Assembly (NCBI GenBank): GCA_034509735.1
Contig: JACGWO010000007.1
Span: 20,860,046 to 20,924,045, forward strand
DNA: 64,000 nt
Direction: 5' to 3'
From: Sesamum alatum
Lineage: Eukaryota; Streptophyta; Magnoliopsida; Lamiales; Pedaliaceae
Part shown: positions 1 to 11,412 of the stretch, one piece after another
How positions within the stretch are numbered: position 1 is the stretch's first letter
Layout: each line of letters starts with the position of its first letter
Translations under genes and position numbers: made by a program
The notes under the pieces: generated by a model
The model's input: the letters and a program-made list of their open reading frames with translations, nothing else
Told to the model about the DNA's origin: nothing
Database searches by the model: none

Positions 1-2003
1 GTAAGGATTCATAGGAAAGAGTTTGTTGTAGTTACTGCTTATCACAACAAACGCCCACAGACTGAAATAACATTTCGGGAAATTGGAACTACGCTTAGAG
101 GTAGGTTCATGAAATCAGTTTCGCCGAATCAGTCTGAAATACTCCAAGTCAAAGGAATCTCGAGACAGGGCATCGAGAATCCATTTGAGACTTGCACTAA
201 GCATCTGCTCTCGTGTTTCATCGACGGGTGACGAGGATCGTCTAAGCAGTGTTAGTGGGTCGGCCTGCTGGGCAGCGGCCGACTGAGGTGACTCGCGGGA
301 ATCGTCATATGGAAGCCACTCGGGCTTGATCGTATGACTCGTATTCCCGGTTCCGATAGTACGGGATTGGTCCTCGGACTTGAGGATCACGGCAGTCCCC
401 TACATACTAAGGTTGTATCTTGGATCTGGTGAAATTTGACTGGTTATATCACATGGTCATCATAAGCCTCGTCCAGTGCAGTCGGGGTATGTAGGAACGG
501 TGTATTCCAAGATAGGATCTGTCCCCTGTCAAGGGATATGACAGGGAGATCTCCTATGCGCTGGGAGATGGTTTAGACTCACAAAGTCTATGGCCGTAGC
601 ACTTGATGTAGTGGGAAAGGATTTCCTACGTCGAGTTAAACCTATCTCGAGCATTATGCATAGTTGCCTAGTCGAGGATGGAAACCGACCCCTAGACTAA
701 AGGCCGGGAGACAGGCGACAGTAGGACCGCACCCGCGTATAACTCGGAGCCTAAATGTTCACACCACATATTCACCTAGTCTCTAGTGCCATGGACCGTT
801 GCTATATGGCCACCCATGGTAACGGACTACTTTGGTTATGAAATGACAAGAAGTAGGTCCAAGTCTAGCTGAAAGGTGAACCTAAAGAGTCACACCCACT
901 ACACCATATGAAAGGGAATTAATTTGGAATTAATTCCGGGAGAAGGTTTAATTTAATGGAATTAAATTATACTTCTTCGAGATTCAAGCCTCGATGAATT
1001 ATTTGGAATAATTGGGCTTGAGTTCATAAATTAGGTTTATGAATTTTATAAAGCATGGGCTTCCCTTTTAATTAGATTAAAAGGATGAATTAATTAATGG
1101 ACTTGGTATATTAAAAGAGGATTTCATATAAAGTCCATGGACTATTTAATTTAGAAATTAATTGAAGTCCATTCCATTAATTAATTAATGGGCTTGTATA
1201 TTAAATAGGATTTTAATATAAAGTCCATGGGATTATTTAATATAGAATTAAATAAAGCCCATTCCATAAAGCCCATCAAAATGGATGGACAAGATTTAAT
1301 CAAGGGAATGATGAGTTGAAGGGCCATGATTAATTTGACTTAATCAAAGCCTAGTTTGACTAGGATTTGACTAGGTCAAAATCCTAGTCAAAGTGTGTCT
1401 CATTGGAAGAGCTTGAGAAGGAATAGGACATTCCATCTTCTATAAATACTCAAAAACACACACACACACCTACTAATATCTACAACTCTCATCATGCTCT
1501 CTAAAATTTCATCCATCTCCCTCATACATTCTCCAAGATTTCTAATTTGTTCTTCTTGATTTATTCAAGTTAGAACATAAGGGACATTGATTGCGTTAAT
1601 TGATAGCGTGTATCGATGTCTCTTCTCCCCAAATAATTTCTTGCTAGCACAAGGATTCTTTGCTTTCCGGTGTAGCGAGTGTCATGATTTAGAGGGTCTC
1701 TTTCTTGAGATCTTGGTGCAAAACGGGGAACAATGCGTGTAGCCGAATGAAGACAAAACTACAATCGGGTAGGTTCTTTAATTACGTTTTTTCGGTTTAA
1801 ATTCTATGGCCTCCATGTTGTGTTTTATTGAACATGAGATACACCGAACGCCCGGGAGAATCAAGGGCACACCCCTTGATCCGGCTATATATGTGATGCA
1901 TGCTTTAAACTCCATTTAATTATGTTTTGCAATTTTATTATGCACTCTTTCGCGCTTCCACTATACGCGCTCATCTCCCAGGCCGATCCACATAACCCTT
2001 TCA
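1..2003 (+). repeat. E1 5' LTR (group A), 5'-truncated by the window edge
   Basis: This stretch is nearly the same as 7358-9370 and ends in TTTCA directly before the primer-binding site at 2005. It contains AT-rich runs near 900-1290, an (AC)n tract near 1454 and a TATA box at 1441. The short frames inside it are not genes. It lacks one copy of a roughly 30-bp duplicated segment present in the 3' LTR near 8080-8115. Confidence 0.92.
1441..1447 (+). promoter_or_regulatory. LTR TATA box (E1 5' LTR)
   Basis: TATAAAT precedes the (AC)n tract and lies about 560 bases before the LTR end. The same motif occurs at 8830-8836 in the 3' LTR and on the minus strand near 35514-35521 in the group A solo LTR. 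It is the likely retrotransposon promoter core; activity is inferred. Confidence 0.6.
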
Positions 2004-2004
2004 G

Positions 2005-2016
2005 TGGTATCAGAGC
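2005..2016 (+). other. E1 primer-binding site (initiator-Met tRNA type)
   Basis: TGGTATCAGAGC begins one base after the LTR end at 2003. It is the usual complement of the plant initiator-Met tRNA 3' end that primes minus-strand synthesis. Confidence 0.92.
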
Positions 2017-4257
2017 CCGGTTCGGTGTATAGGCCTAGAATTCTATGTGCTATGTGCGTTTAAGCATGATAAACGTGTTTTAATTTACATTTATAGCATG
2101 TTTAGCGTAGATCTTTATTGGCGTTTAATTTTGCATGGGATTTTGGATGTTAGTTTTCTTGAATGTGTTTATACATGTTCTAGGGTTGAATTTATTTTGT
2201 GGTTCAGAAAAATAGCATGAAAAGTCAAAAAGGAGTGAAAAACGGCGAACCGGAAGCAGTAGCACGCTGGCCGCGCGCACAGGGGCGCGGCCGGGCTAGC
2301 GTGCAGGCAGGGGCCTGCGTGCGCCCGGCCGCGCGCGCCTGGCCGGCCGGCTGTGCCGTTTTCCGTTTCTCTCCCGTTTTTTAGCTCGTTTTTCAAAATT
2401 GTTTTTACTGAATTATTTTTATGATGTTTTCTGCATTATTCTTAATCCTTTGACTTAGAATATTTATTTTTTGAGATTTGGAATTTCTTAAAATAAATGT
2501 TGCTTTGTTGATGAGGAATAGGTTTCCTAACAAGATTTAATTCTTGTAATTGTTGCACCAATGATCAAGATTTAAATATAAAATTTTGCTATAATTTCTG
2601 CGTTTTATGATGTTGGACATCATGGTTATTTTATGGCTTGAGTATGAGTAGATCTTGACATGTATTAATATTGCACAAATGTTGGATTTTGGAATTCTTG
2701 AATAAATGGGCATATTCTTGGATTGTTGATTTTTGCGTTTCAGAAAATCTGATTTTTCTGTATAATTCTGGGAAATTTTCTGAATTTATTAACTTGGGGC
2801 ATTTTAATTTTGGTTGAGATTTTATATTTCATAGAATTAATATTGCCTTGTTAATTATGGAAACGGATTTTCCAACAAAAATCGTTGTGCATAGGTTGCA
2901 CCATTATCCAATATTTGGTGTGAGTATTTTCCATGTAATTTCTATATTTATTTTATGGTATGGGTTATCATGGATGTTGGTATAGCATATTTTACGTGGG
3001 ATATGTATTTATGCTATTTATGTTAATTGATTTGACAAAGGATGATCACAAAGCCCCTAGGCCGCATGTATGGTTTATTTATATTTATTTCTTGGGTTGT
3101 GGCCTGTGTGCCTCTTTATTTTCCTCTCTGTCTCTCTTCTAGTTTCCTTGGAATAAATAAGGCTTTCTCTCTCCCTCCTAATGTACTCCCCCCAAATGTT
3201 TAATTGGGGTTTCTTATTTTATGATGTAATGAGAGTAGAATTAGTGGTGAGGTTTTTCTTTATTTTTGGTAAATAAAAGCTGCAAGAGAAGACAAGCCCA
3301 AGGTGTTGGAGGCTCATGGAGGTAGCCATCAGATGGCCCACGGAGAATCCATGGAGAAGGAGCCCGGTGTAGGCCCACGATGGAGAGCCCAAGAAGATAA
3401 AGAGGACTTACAAGGCCCATTGCTTGTAATGGGTTATTAAACCTTGTAATAGCATAGGGCCTACCCTTAGATTGACCATAGATCCACTGCGGGCTCAGTG
3501 GGTCGCATAGGTTTGGGCTTGTGATCATCCTACAGGGGCGTGCTAGGCTTTATTTTGCATGCGATGCGTTTCATATGCTTATGATTATTCTGTATGCTTT
3601 ATGTATGGTTACATTTATGCTTAGAATATTTCTGCTATAACGCATGCAAAACACTTAATATGTGATGAGGTCTCGTTCTATCAAAACTCTCACTTGGTTG
3701 AGCCAAGTTAAATATAGACCCTTAATAAATGGACTAGGACTCTAGGAGTCTGTCCAAGCCTTCCATCCATGGCAAAAGTGAGGAAGATCATTTAGGTCGA
3801 TAGCGTGCTCTCACTAGTCGTGGCACAACTATCGTGCTTAAAAGAAGCTGCACTTTATCATGAACGAGGAGAGACTGCTGTTACCTGTCTCACGAGTCGT
3901 GGAGGTAGCAATGGGTCTATGAATCGGTTGATTGGGTCGGGTCTAATGCCCGAATAACGTGATTCGCTTGGAGTCCTCGGGATCACGTGAAAGGGTGAGG
4001 CAATTATCTTGGGAATCTCGTGGAACGAGAATGGTATGGAATACCTCCCACGGGTTCTTTCCCATGCGAATCGTAAAAGCGGGGTATGGGGAGATCGTTG
4101 TGGATCCCGAGCCCACTAGGAAAGTATTTCCCGAAAACAACGTTTGAGAGTGCCGTGTTTTCGTAGAAATAATGGGAGAGGTTAAGGACTAAAGACCGAG
4201 ACTTAACCAAAATATTACTTCATTCTGCTTATTATTTTCTGCTTTATATATTTGTGA
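2017..4257 (+). other. E1 untranslated leader, no gene
   Basis: About 2.2 kb separate the primer-binding site from the gag start. It has a GC-rich block at 2235-2360 and a long T-rich stretch after it. Near 3811-3823 and 3891-3903 lie two copies of a TCACNAGTCGTGG motif. The E2 and E3 leaders have the same layout, which supports a leader rather than host sequence. No open frame here resembles a protein. Confidence 0.75.
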
Positions 4258-7256
4258 ATGTCTAAGTATCCACCAACACATCACTAAGAGGCTTATTAAA
4301 AGGGAACCAATTATACGAATTGACTACGAAATCTTAAGATAGTCTTAGATTTTCAGAACCTTGACTCACATAACCGGATGAGGACGTTCCTCAACCCTTG
4401 CCGGAGGGGTCGACAACTGAAGCAACGCTTGGCGTTCAAAAGTTGAAGGATGACCACCGGCAAGTAGGATATATGATGTTTGCTCAAACTATGCTTCGTT
4501 TGCATCATGTCTATATGGTCCCGGACCAGCATGTGGGGTGAAATGCAACGAAGGCATTTTTGAAGCTAAGATGACGGAAGGGATGTTTGTACAAAGAACA
4601 TGGAGTGATGATGCAATCCCTAGTGGAGAAGCTCAAAAGACCTCCACGTCAATCTTGAAATAAAGATGTACATTGACATGATCCTTCAAGTCTCTTCCTT
4701 CCTCCTACGAACCATTAATTATCAAACATGAACGAGCTTAGAAACGATCTTCATAGATTGGTAATTACGTTGGTCTAGTACGAGGCAACGATTGCAAAAT
4801 CTGCGCCATCGGTACTAGTAGGAGAGGCTTCAACCTCCATAAGCGAAAGGCAAGGATGCCAGACGCCAAAAGAGGAAGAAGGGTAAGGTGACATCAACTA
4901 TTAAGCACTTCAAGTGTTGTTCCTTTACAACACAAGGTGGAGGTAAAGGAAAGAGCAAAAGGTTCAAGCAGTCAAGTTCTTAGATTTCTAAGAACGTAAG
5001 TATTCACTGACGTAAAGAGGGCCATTGGAAAGGGGAGTATCCTAAACCTCTCTCCAATGTAGGTAAAATTTGATATTGAGTATTGACATAATCACTTTTT
5101 GGTATTTGATACCGTTCCTATCACTAATCTGTGGGTGTTTTGCAGAAAGTGAATAAGGACTTAAAAGCCAAGAACAGTTCTAGGATTCAACAATGGCAAG
5201 GTCCATTGGTGAAAAGGACTAGAGACTTATTAGGCCCATAATCGTGATCATGTTAGGATAGTATAGGAATTATGTAATCTAGCATGATCAAAAGTATGTC
5301 TCTTTGTTGGACAAAGATTTTATTTCATACATATTTGATCAACAAAATTAATGAATATTGATTCATGTTTGCTAGTGTTTGTACGTAATATTCCTAAAAT
5401 ACCATCCCATAAAAGATAAGTAAATTAGAAAGTTCGATGAATCTAGAAATAGATGATTCGAATCGACTAAATTTACAAGTCTTTTATGAAGAAGAAAGTT
5501 CGAAAGCTCTTTGTTGGACAAAGTAGGCTTGCCAAATAGACTATTGGAAGGGAGCCAATAAGACAACTGTAGGTTACTAATACACAAGACCATAAGAGGG
5601 TTCAAAAGTCTAAAGGTCTCATAGGAGGTTTGGGAATTAGACTTAAGGAGGTGAACCATAAATGGTTGCAAAATTAAACCTGTTTCGATAGGATCGAAAA
5701 GGCCGTGTATTTAGTGGGAGCTCTTGAGCATCCAAATTGAGAATGGAATTCTCAATGAAACGTTTCCTGTAAAGGCCAAGTATGACGGTCTCTGATAAAG
5801 GGAACGATCGAGCTTCGTTGGACGAAGACGATCAAAGTTTCACCAAATTACCTTAGCCCGTGAAGACGTAGACTCAAAATTGCCAACGTAAGGAACGTGG
5901 CACTTTGCTAGGAGTCACGCACAAGGAGCCATGGTTTGGCAAGCCAGTGTCCGACAAAGTCCTTGAGCATGTAGAAGGATCCTACATGCGTCAAGGGACT
6001 AGTGGGAGATAAATTAGACTCGGTGTCTGATTTGTACAAGTTTACGACAGAATAATACTAACGTTGCTTAGAATCGCATTTCTTAAATTGATCATATTCC
6101 AGTCCCCTTAAGAACAAGCCCGAATGTCGTAAGAGGTACGAGTGATCGGGATATGTTCGGTCAAAATTGGATAAAAATCCAAATGACCTGTAGAACGTGA
6201 TGTTGGACATCGGAGTAGGATTCATGGAGAGGAGCCATAGAATCCGATAGGAAACTCAAACAAGGATTGAAACACCGCATAATTGGAATATTTGTTTGAC
6301 AAGTTCATACGGAGCATGACTCGGTCTTAAACGACGTAGGTGATCAGTGGGAGTAGAAATGGTGTTCCATGTGTTTAAGTATGTAATGTCTTGATTCATG
6401 GATGAATTCAAGATATTAGGAATCACTAAAACACAACTGTAACTCACAAAAATTCTTCATGACATTTTAGGGTTCCCATATACATATCATGAATTGAGTT
6501 TTTTCAAAGATTCAGTCAATGGTAGACTGATGAGAAAACTTAAATATATAGAGGGACAAGTTGTTCGAGACTCAGTCATAGTTAGACTGATGAGAACGCT
6601 TAGATACTATGAATAAAGCATCAAGTCATTCAAGATTTAGTCATGGTGGACTAATGAGAAGGTTTGGATGTTGAGTATCCCCTACGTCTTAACCCTAGGC
6701 AAACATTCGATATGTTTACTAGGTGCATAGGAACCAATGTTGAGAGTGCTTCTTGCATGGCTCAACAGAGATCGATAATGCACCGAGGGGTTGAAGACAA
6801 CAATCAAGAACGATCCTTAGTACCTGAATAAGGGCTAAGGATAGGTTCATGATGCACCATCTGTTGAGAGTTACTTTGGAAGGCTAATTCCAGAGAATAA
6901 ATGAAAACCGGTTAGTCTCAAAGATATGTACAGTCAGGCCCAATGACGAGTGCATCGGATAGTGGTCACTGATGAAAACCGCGTCCATAGGATGGACGTG
7001 GCGCCTAGCACAGCCTAGCCATGTTCGGCTATATGGCAGGCAACTTGGCTATGAGAGTATTGACATGAGATCTCATCACAAGATCCACGAAAATATTCTT
7101 AGACAACCACCATCTCTAGGCGGCAATGGTATATAGAGGTAACACGGTTAGACCGTATTGCTTCGCAAGGAAATATAAGCGGACTCACAATACCTTAGTC
7201 GGTATCGTAGATTACTCATACTCAGAGGATTCTGAACAAAGGGAGTAATTGACTTA
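4258..7256 (+). pseudogene. E1 Copia gag-pol, heavily decayed
   Basis: The gag start codon survives at 4258 (MSK...). DNA matches to E3 then run in Copia order. Gag with its LPEG segment is near 4395-4410 and its basic linker near 4815-4890. Protease lies near 5060-5380, the pre-integrase zinc region near 5430-5540, the integrase core near 5680-5760 and RNase H near 7050-7110. The frame breaks every few dozen codons, and large parts of the reverse transcriptase are not recognisable. Nothing long can be translated, so this is an old, dead copy. The domain limits are approximate, because they rest on matching short stretches to E3 by eye. Confidence 0.65.
6506..6670 (+). repeat. Degenerate tandem repeat in the E1 interior, about 3 units
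   Basis: Three imperfect copies of a 60-65-bp unit contain AGATTCAGTCAATGGTAGAC, then GACTCAGTCATAGTTAGAC, then GATTTAGTCATGGTGGAC, each followed by TGATGAGAA or TAATGAGAA. I see no such array in E3, E4 or E5, so it probably arose within E1. Confidence 0.55.
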
Positions 7257-7260
7257 ATGG

Positions 7261-7273
7261 TCAAGTGGGAGAT
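7261..7273 (+). other. E1 polypurine tract
   Basis: TCAAGTGGGAGAT lies directly before the 3' LTR and matches the tracts of E3, E4 and E5. It is the expected plus-strand priming site. Confidence 0.85.
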
Positions 7274-9370
7274 TCTTAGAATAGGTGACTAGAAAGTCAA
7301 TGGGATTGGCTGTTCTGAGAACCATTCGTCAATCTGTGAACAAGTAATATGAATGTAGTAAGGATTCATAGGCATGAGTTTGTAGTACTTACTGCTTATC
7401 ACAACAAACGCCCACAGACTGAAATAACATTTCGAGAAATTGGAACTACGCTTAGAGGTAGGTTCATGAAATCAGTTTCGCCGAATCAGTCTGAAATACT
7501 CCAAGTCAAAGGAATCTCGAGACAAGGCATCGAGAATCCATTTGAGACTTGCACTAAGCATCTGCTGTCGTGTTCCATTGACGGGTGACGAGGATCGTCT
7601 AAGCAGTGTTAGTGGGTCGGCCTGCTAGGGAGCGGCCGATTGAGGTGACTCACGGGAATCGTCATATGGAAGCCACTCGGGCTTGGTCGGTATAACTCGT
7701 ATTCCCGGTTCCAATAATACGAGATTAGTCCTCGGACTTGAGGATCACGACAGTCCCCTACATACTAAGGTTGTATCTTGGATCTAGTGAAATTTGACCG
7801 GTTATATCACATGGTCATCATAAGCCTCGTCTAGTGCAGTCGGGGTATGTAGGAACGGTGTATTCCAAGATAGGATCTGTCCCCTGTCAAGAGATATGAC
7901 ATCGAGGTCTCCTATGAGCTCGGAGATGGTTTAGACTCACAAAGTCTATGGCCGTAGCACTTGATGTAGTGGGAAAGGATTTCCTACGTCGAGTTAAACC
8001 TATCTCGAGCATTATGCATAGTTGCCTAGTCAAGGATGGGAACTGACCCCTAGACTAAAGGCCGGGAGACAGGCGACAGTAGGACCGTACCCGTATGTAT
8101 CGAGCGTCGGTAGGACCGCACCTGCGTATAACTCGGAGCCTAAATGTTCACACCACATATTCACCTAGTCTCTAGTGCCATGGACCGTTGCTAGATGGCC
8201 ACCCATGGTAACGGACTACTTTGGTTATGAAATGACAAGAAGTAGGTCCAAGTCTAGCTGAAAGGTGAACTTAAAGAGTCACACCCGCTACACCATATGA
8301 AAGGGAATTAATTTGGAATTAATTCCGGGAGAAGGTTTAATTTAATGGAATTAAATTATACTTCTTCGAGATTGAAGCCTCGATGAATTATTTGGAATAA
8401 TTGGGCTTGAGTTCATAAATTAGGTTTATGAATTTTATAAAGCATGGGCTTTCCTTTTAATTAGATTAAAAGGATGAATTAATTAATAGACTTGGTATAT
8501 TAAAAGAGGATTTCATATAAAGTCCATGGACTATTTAATTTAGAAATTAATTAAAGTCCATTCCATTAATTAATTAATGGGCTTGTATATTAAATAGGAT
8601 TTTAATATAAAGTCCATGGGATTATTTAATTTAGAATTAAATAAAGCCCATTCCATAATTCCCATCAAAATGGATGGACAAGATTTAATCAAGGGAATGA
8701 TGAGATGAAGGCCCATGATTAATTTGACTTAATCAAAGCCTAGTTTGACTAGGATTTGACTAGGTCAAAATCCTAGTCAAAGTGTGTCTCTTTGGAAGAG
8801 TTTGAGAAGGAATAGGAAATTCCATCTTCTATAAATACTCAAAAACACACACACACACACACCTACTAATCTCTACAACTCTCATCATGCTCTCTAAAAT
8901 TTCATCCATCTCCCTCATACATTCTCCAAGATTTCTAATTTGTTCTTCTTGATTTATTCAAGTTAGAACATAAGGGACATTGATTGCGTTAATTGATAGC
9001 GTGTATCGATGTCTTTTCTCCCCAAATAATTTTTTGCTAGCACAAGAATTCTTTGCTTTCCGGTGTAGCGAGTATCATGATTTAGAGGGTCTCTTTCTTG
9101 AGATCTTGGTGCAAAACGGGGAACAATGCATGTAGCCGAACGAAGACAAAACTACAATCGGGTAGGTTCTTTAATTACGTTTTTTCGGTTTAAATTCTAT
9201 TGCCTCCATGTTGTGTTTTATTGAACATGAGATACACCGAACGCCCTGGAGAATCAAGGGCACACCCCTTGATCCGGCTATGTATGTGATGCATGCTTTA
9301 AATTCCATTTAATTATGTTTTGCAATTTTATTATGCACTCTTTCGCACTTCCGCTATACGCGCTCATCTC
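7274..9370 (+). repeat. E1 3' LTR (group A), 3'-truncated
   Basis: It starts TCTTAGAATAGGTGAC, where the usual first bases TG have become TC. It runs parallel to the 5' LTR and stops at CGCTCATCTC, about 33 bases before the expected TTTCA end. Sequence from 9371 belongs to E2. A TATA box sits at 8830. Confidence 0.9.
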
Positions 9371-9954
9371 AAGTACCCTACCTCTAGATTCTTTGAGTCT
9401 ACCAATCTTTTCATCCTGTCTTAGGATATGTGACCTAGCCTAGCGTGCCACAGTCGTGCGTTTCCATTATTATCTATTTTGCTTTTGTGTTAAGTGTTTA
9501 GAGCGAAGTTCGTTTGTTGTAAGATGTAGAGCCCATTATTAATTGTACCAAGCAGATGAGCAATTTCCACCTCATCAAATAAAAGCAATTTTTATTGATC
9601 AGAAACGCATATCCACTATTGTCTAACAATGGAATGGAAATGATGTTTTAATCATACTAGGTACATAATAAACTAGCTCTAACTCTATACTAATACGATC
9701 ACTAACTACGAGAGTGGCGGATCCTACTGCTTCTGCCGAGATGGCCTTGCCATTCCCAAGCTTCAGGATCATATCCCCGCTACCCAGTTTTCTGCTTCTT
9801 TTCAGCACCTGCAAATCATTGTAAATGTGAGCTCCACATCCGGTATCTAATACCCAAGAGATAGAGTTAGTAACCATATTAACCTCAATCACAAATATAC
9901 CTTGGTTCGAGGGAGTTTGGGGCACTCCCTCTTCCAATGCCCTTTCTCACGGCA
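9371..9954 (-). pseudogene. E2 Copia zinc knuckle end, protease and pre-integrase start (truncated)
   Basis: A frame from 9937 to 9623 encodes an aspartic protease with the active-site stretch WVLDTGCGAH. Just before it, the second half of the gag CCHC knuckle (REKGHWKREC) is encoded next to the Gypsy insertion. After YYVPSMIKT the frame shifts relative to E5. The last part, near 9371-9450, corresponds to the pre-integrase segment LGHI...VDSK, in broken frame. The homologous stretch in E5 is 63480-63992. The fusion at 9370/9371 removes the rest of pol. Confidence 0.85.
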
Positions 9955-9959
9955 ATTGA

Positions 9960-10130
9960 TGTGACGTTCGTAGAATTTTATAAACAATTGAGAGTTTAAT
10001 TAGTAATTATTAAGAAAATTTTTGTTTTATATTATAAATAAATTATAGGGTGATTATCGGAATATGATAAAACTTGAACGGAGTACATTGAAACTCAATA
10101 TAATATTTGGGAGCGAATCATATTAATTAT

Positions 10131-10196
<66 letters not shown>

Positions 10197-11412
10197 TATA
10201 AAAGAGAGAGAGAGAGAGAGAGAGAAAGTGGGGTGGGAGTCACCCCACCACCACACTAATTTGTTTAATAAATATATATATATGTATATGTGTGTCAAAC
10301 ACACACCAAGGAAAACAAATGCAAACCCACCAAATTTGTTCAACATTTTTCATTTGAAGTTTCTCTCGGGAAGGAAGAAATAGGTATGGAGATTTTTACT
10401 TTTTAATTTTTATTAATTTATATAATTATATTATGTAATTAGTCCATTTACTAAATGTAGTTTATATTGATCGAATTACTATTTATCGGGAAATTTGATG
10501 AGTTTGACTAGTTAAACTAGTGTTATATTAAATATTACATTTGATATAAGATTGCTATAATTGGGTAACTAAATTACAAGAATTACTAGATTTAATCACT
10601 ATTGTAGTTAATGTATTCAATTTCATCGGGTGTATTGACTAAATACTTAATTATATATATTGGTGTTTAATCATATAGTATAATAGCGACGAATTGATAG
10701 GAATTAATAGAAATATTATTGAAAAGTTATTTAAGAAAATATAAGATTTTTATAATAATTTAAGTTAGAAATATTATTAACACCGGTAGTTATAATGGTA
10801 TGAGGGTTTTATAAAATGGAATTGTATGAGTTAGTTGATAAATTAAAAGTATACCTAAGAAGTGTAGAAAGTTAAGTTATCTAAAATAAAATGGAACGGG
10901 GGGTTGAATTTCTATATAAATAGAACTACGCAAATATTATGTAATACCTTAATTAGAATTTACGATATTTATGAGGTATTGATCGTATAAATTATAATTT
11001 ACTATAGGACGTGACGATAGAGTGGAAGGTTGAGTAGCTTTTCGTGCTGACAGACCATTTTGAAATTTGAGGTAAGTATAGCTAATTGGTTTATATATAT
11101 TTATATATTTATATGCTTATGTGAGAACCCTATTTTGAATTTTTGGATATATATATAATTATGAGGATATGAGTATGAATTGTTTATGTGAGTATTTACA
11201 TTGAATGTTGGATATATATATATATATATTGAGATATTGGATATAAATATGGATTGTTTATATACTTGATCATGGATGTCGATTGTGATTAAGATGATCG
11301 TTATATCTATGGAATCGCTATTATATGCTAAAGTGTGATTGTGCTGCACGGATGTTGGATGAATGATTGTTTGATTGTATAATTGATTGTGATATGAAAT
11401 CAAATAGGAATG
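9960..11412 (+). repeat. Gypsy 5' LTR, lacking its last 0.9 kb
   Basis: It matches 16224-17643 of the 3' LTR up to the shared segment AAATAGGAATGG. After that the 5' copy goes straight into gag while the 3' copy continues 890 bases to GTTACA. The missing part would include the LTR end and the primer-binding site, neither of which is found before gag. Confidence 0.88.
10131..10226 (+). repeat. (TAA)n and (GA)n microsatellites in the Gypsy 5' LTR
   Basis: Roughly 20 TAA units are followed by a short AT stretch and about 11 GA units. The matching place in the 3' LTR (16394-16456) has only about 6 TAA units and an interrupted GA run. The long tyrosine run readable on the minus strand comes from this repeat and is not a protein. 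Confidence 0.9.

Larger units (their letters stand above)
1..9370 (+). mobile_element. E1: decayed Ty1/Copia LTR retrotransposon (LTR group A), both ends incomplete
   Basis: Two long direct repeats (1-2003 and 7274-9370) flank an internal region that has a primer-binding site just after the first repeat and a polypurine tract just before the second. Window position 1 aligns with 7358, so about 84 bases of the 5' LTR lie before the window. The 3' LTR lacks its last 33 or so bases and is fused to E2 at 9370/9371. The interior holds only broken Copia gag-pol. Target duplications cannot be tested because both outer ends are missing. Confidence 0.9.

Noticed and set aside
10095..10346. 83-codon minus-strand frame with a long tyrosine run
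   Set aside because: It is the translation of the (TAA)n microsatellite in the Gypsy LTR.
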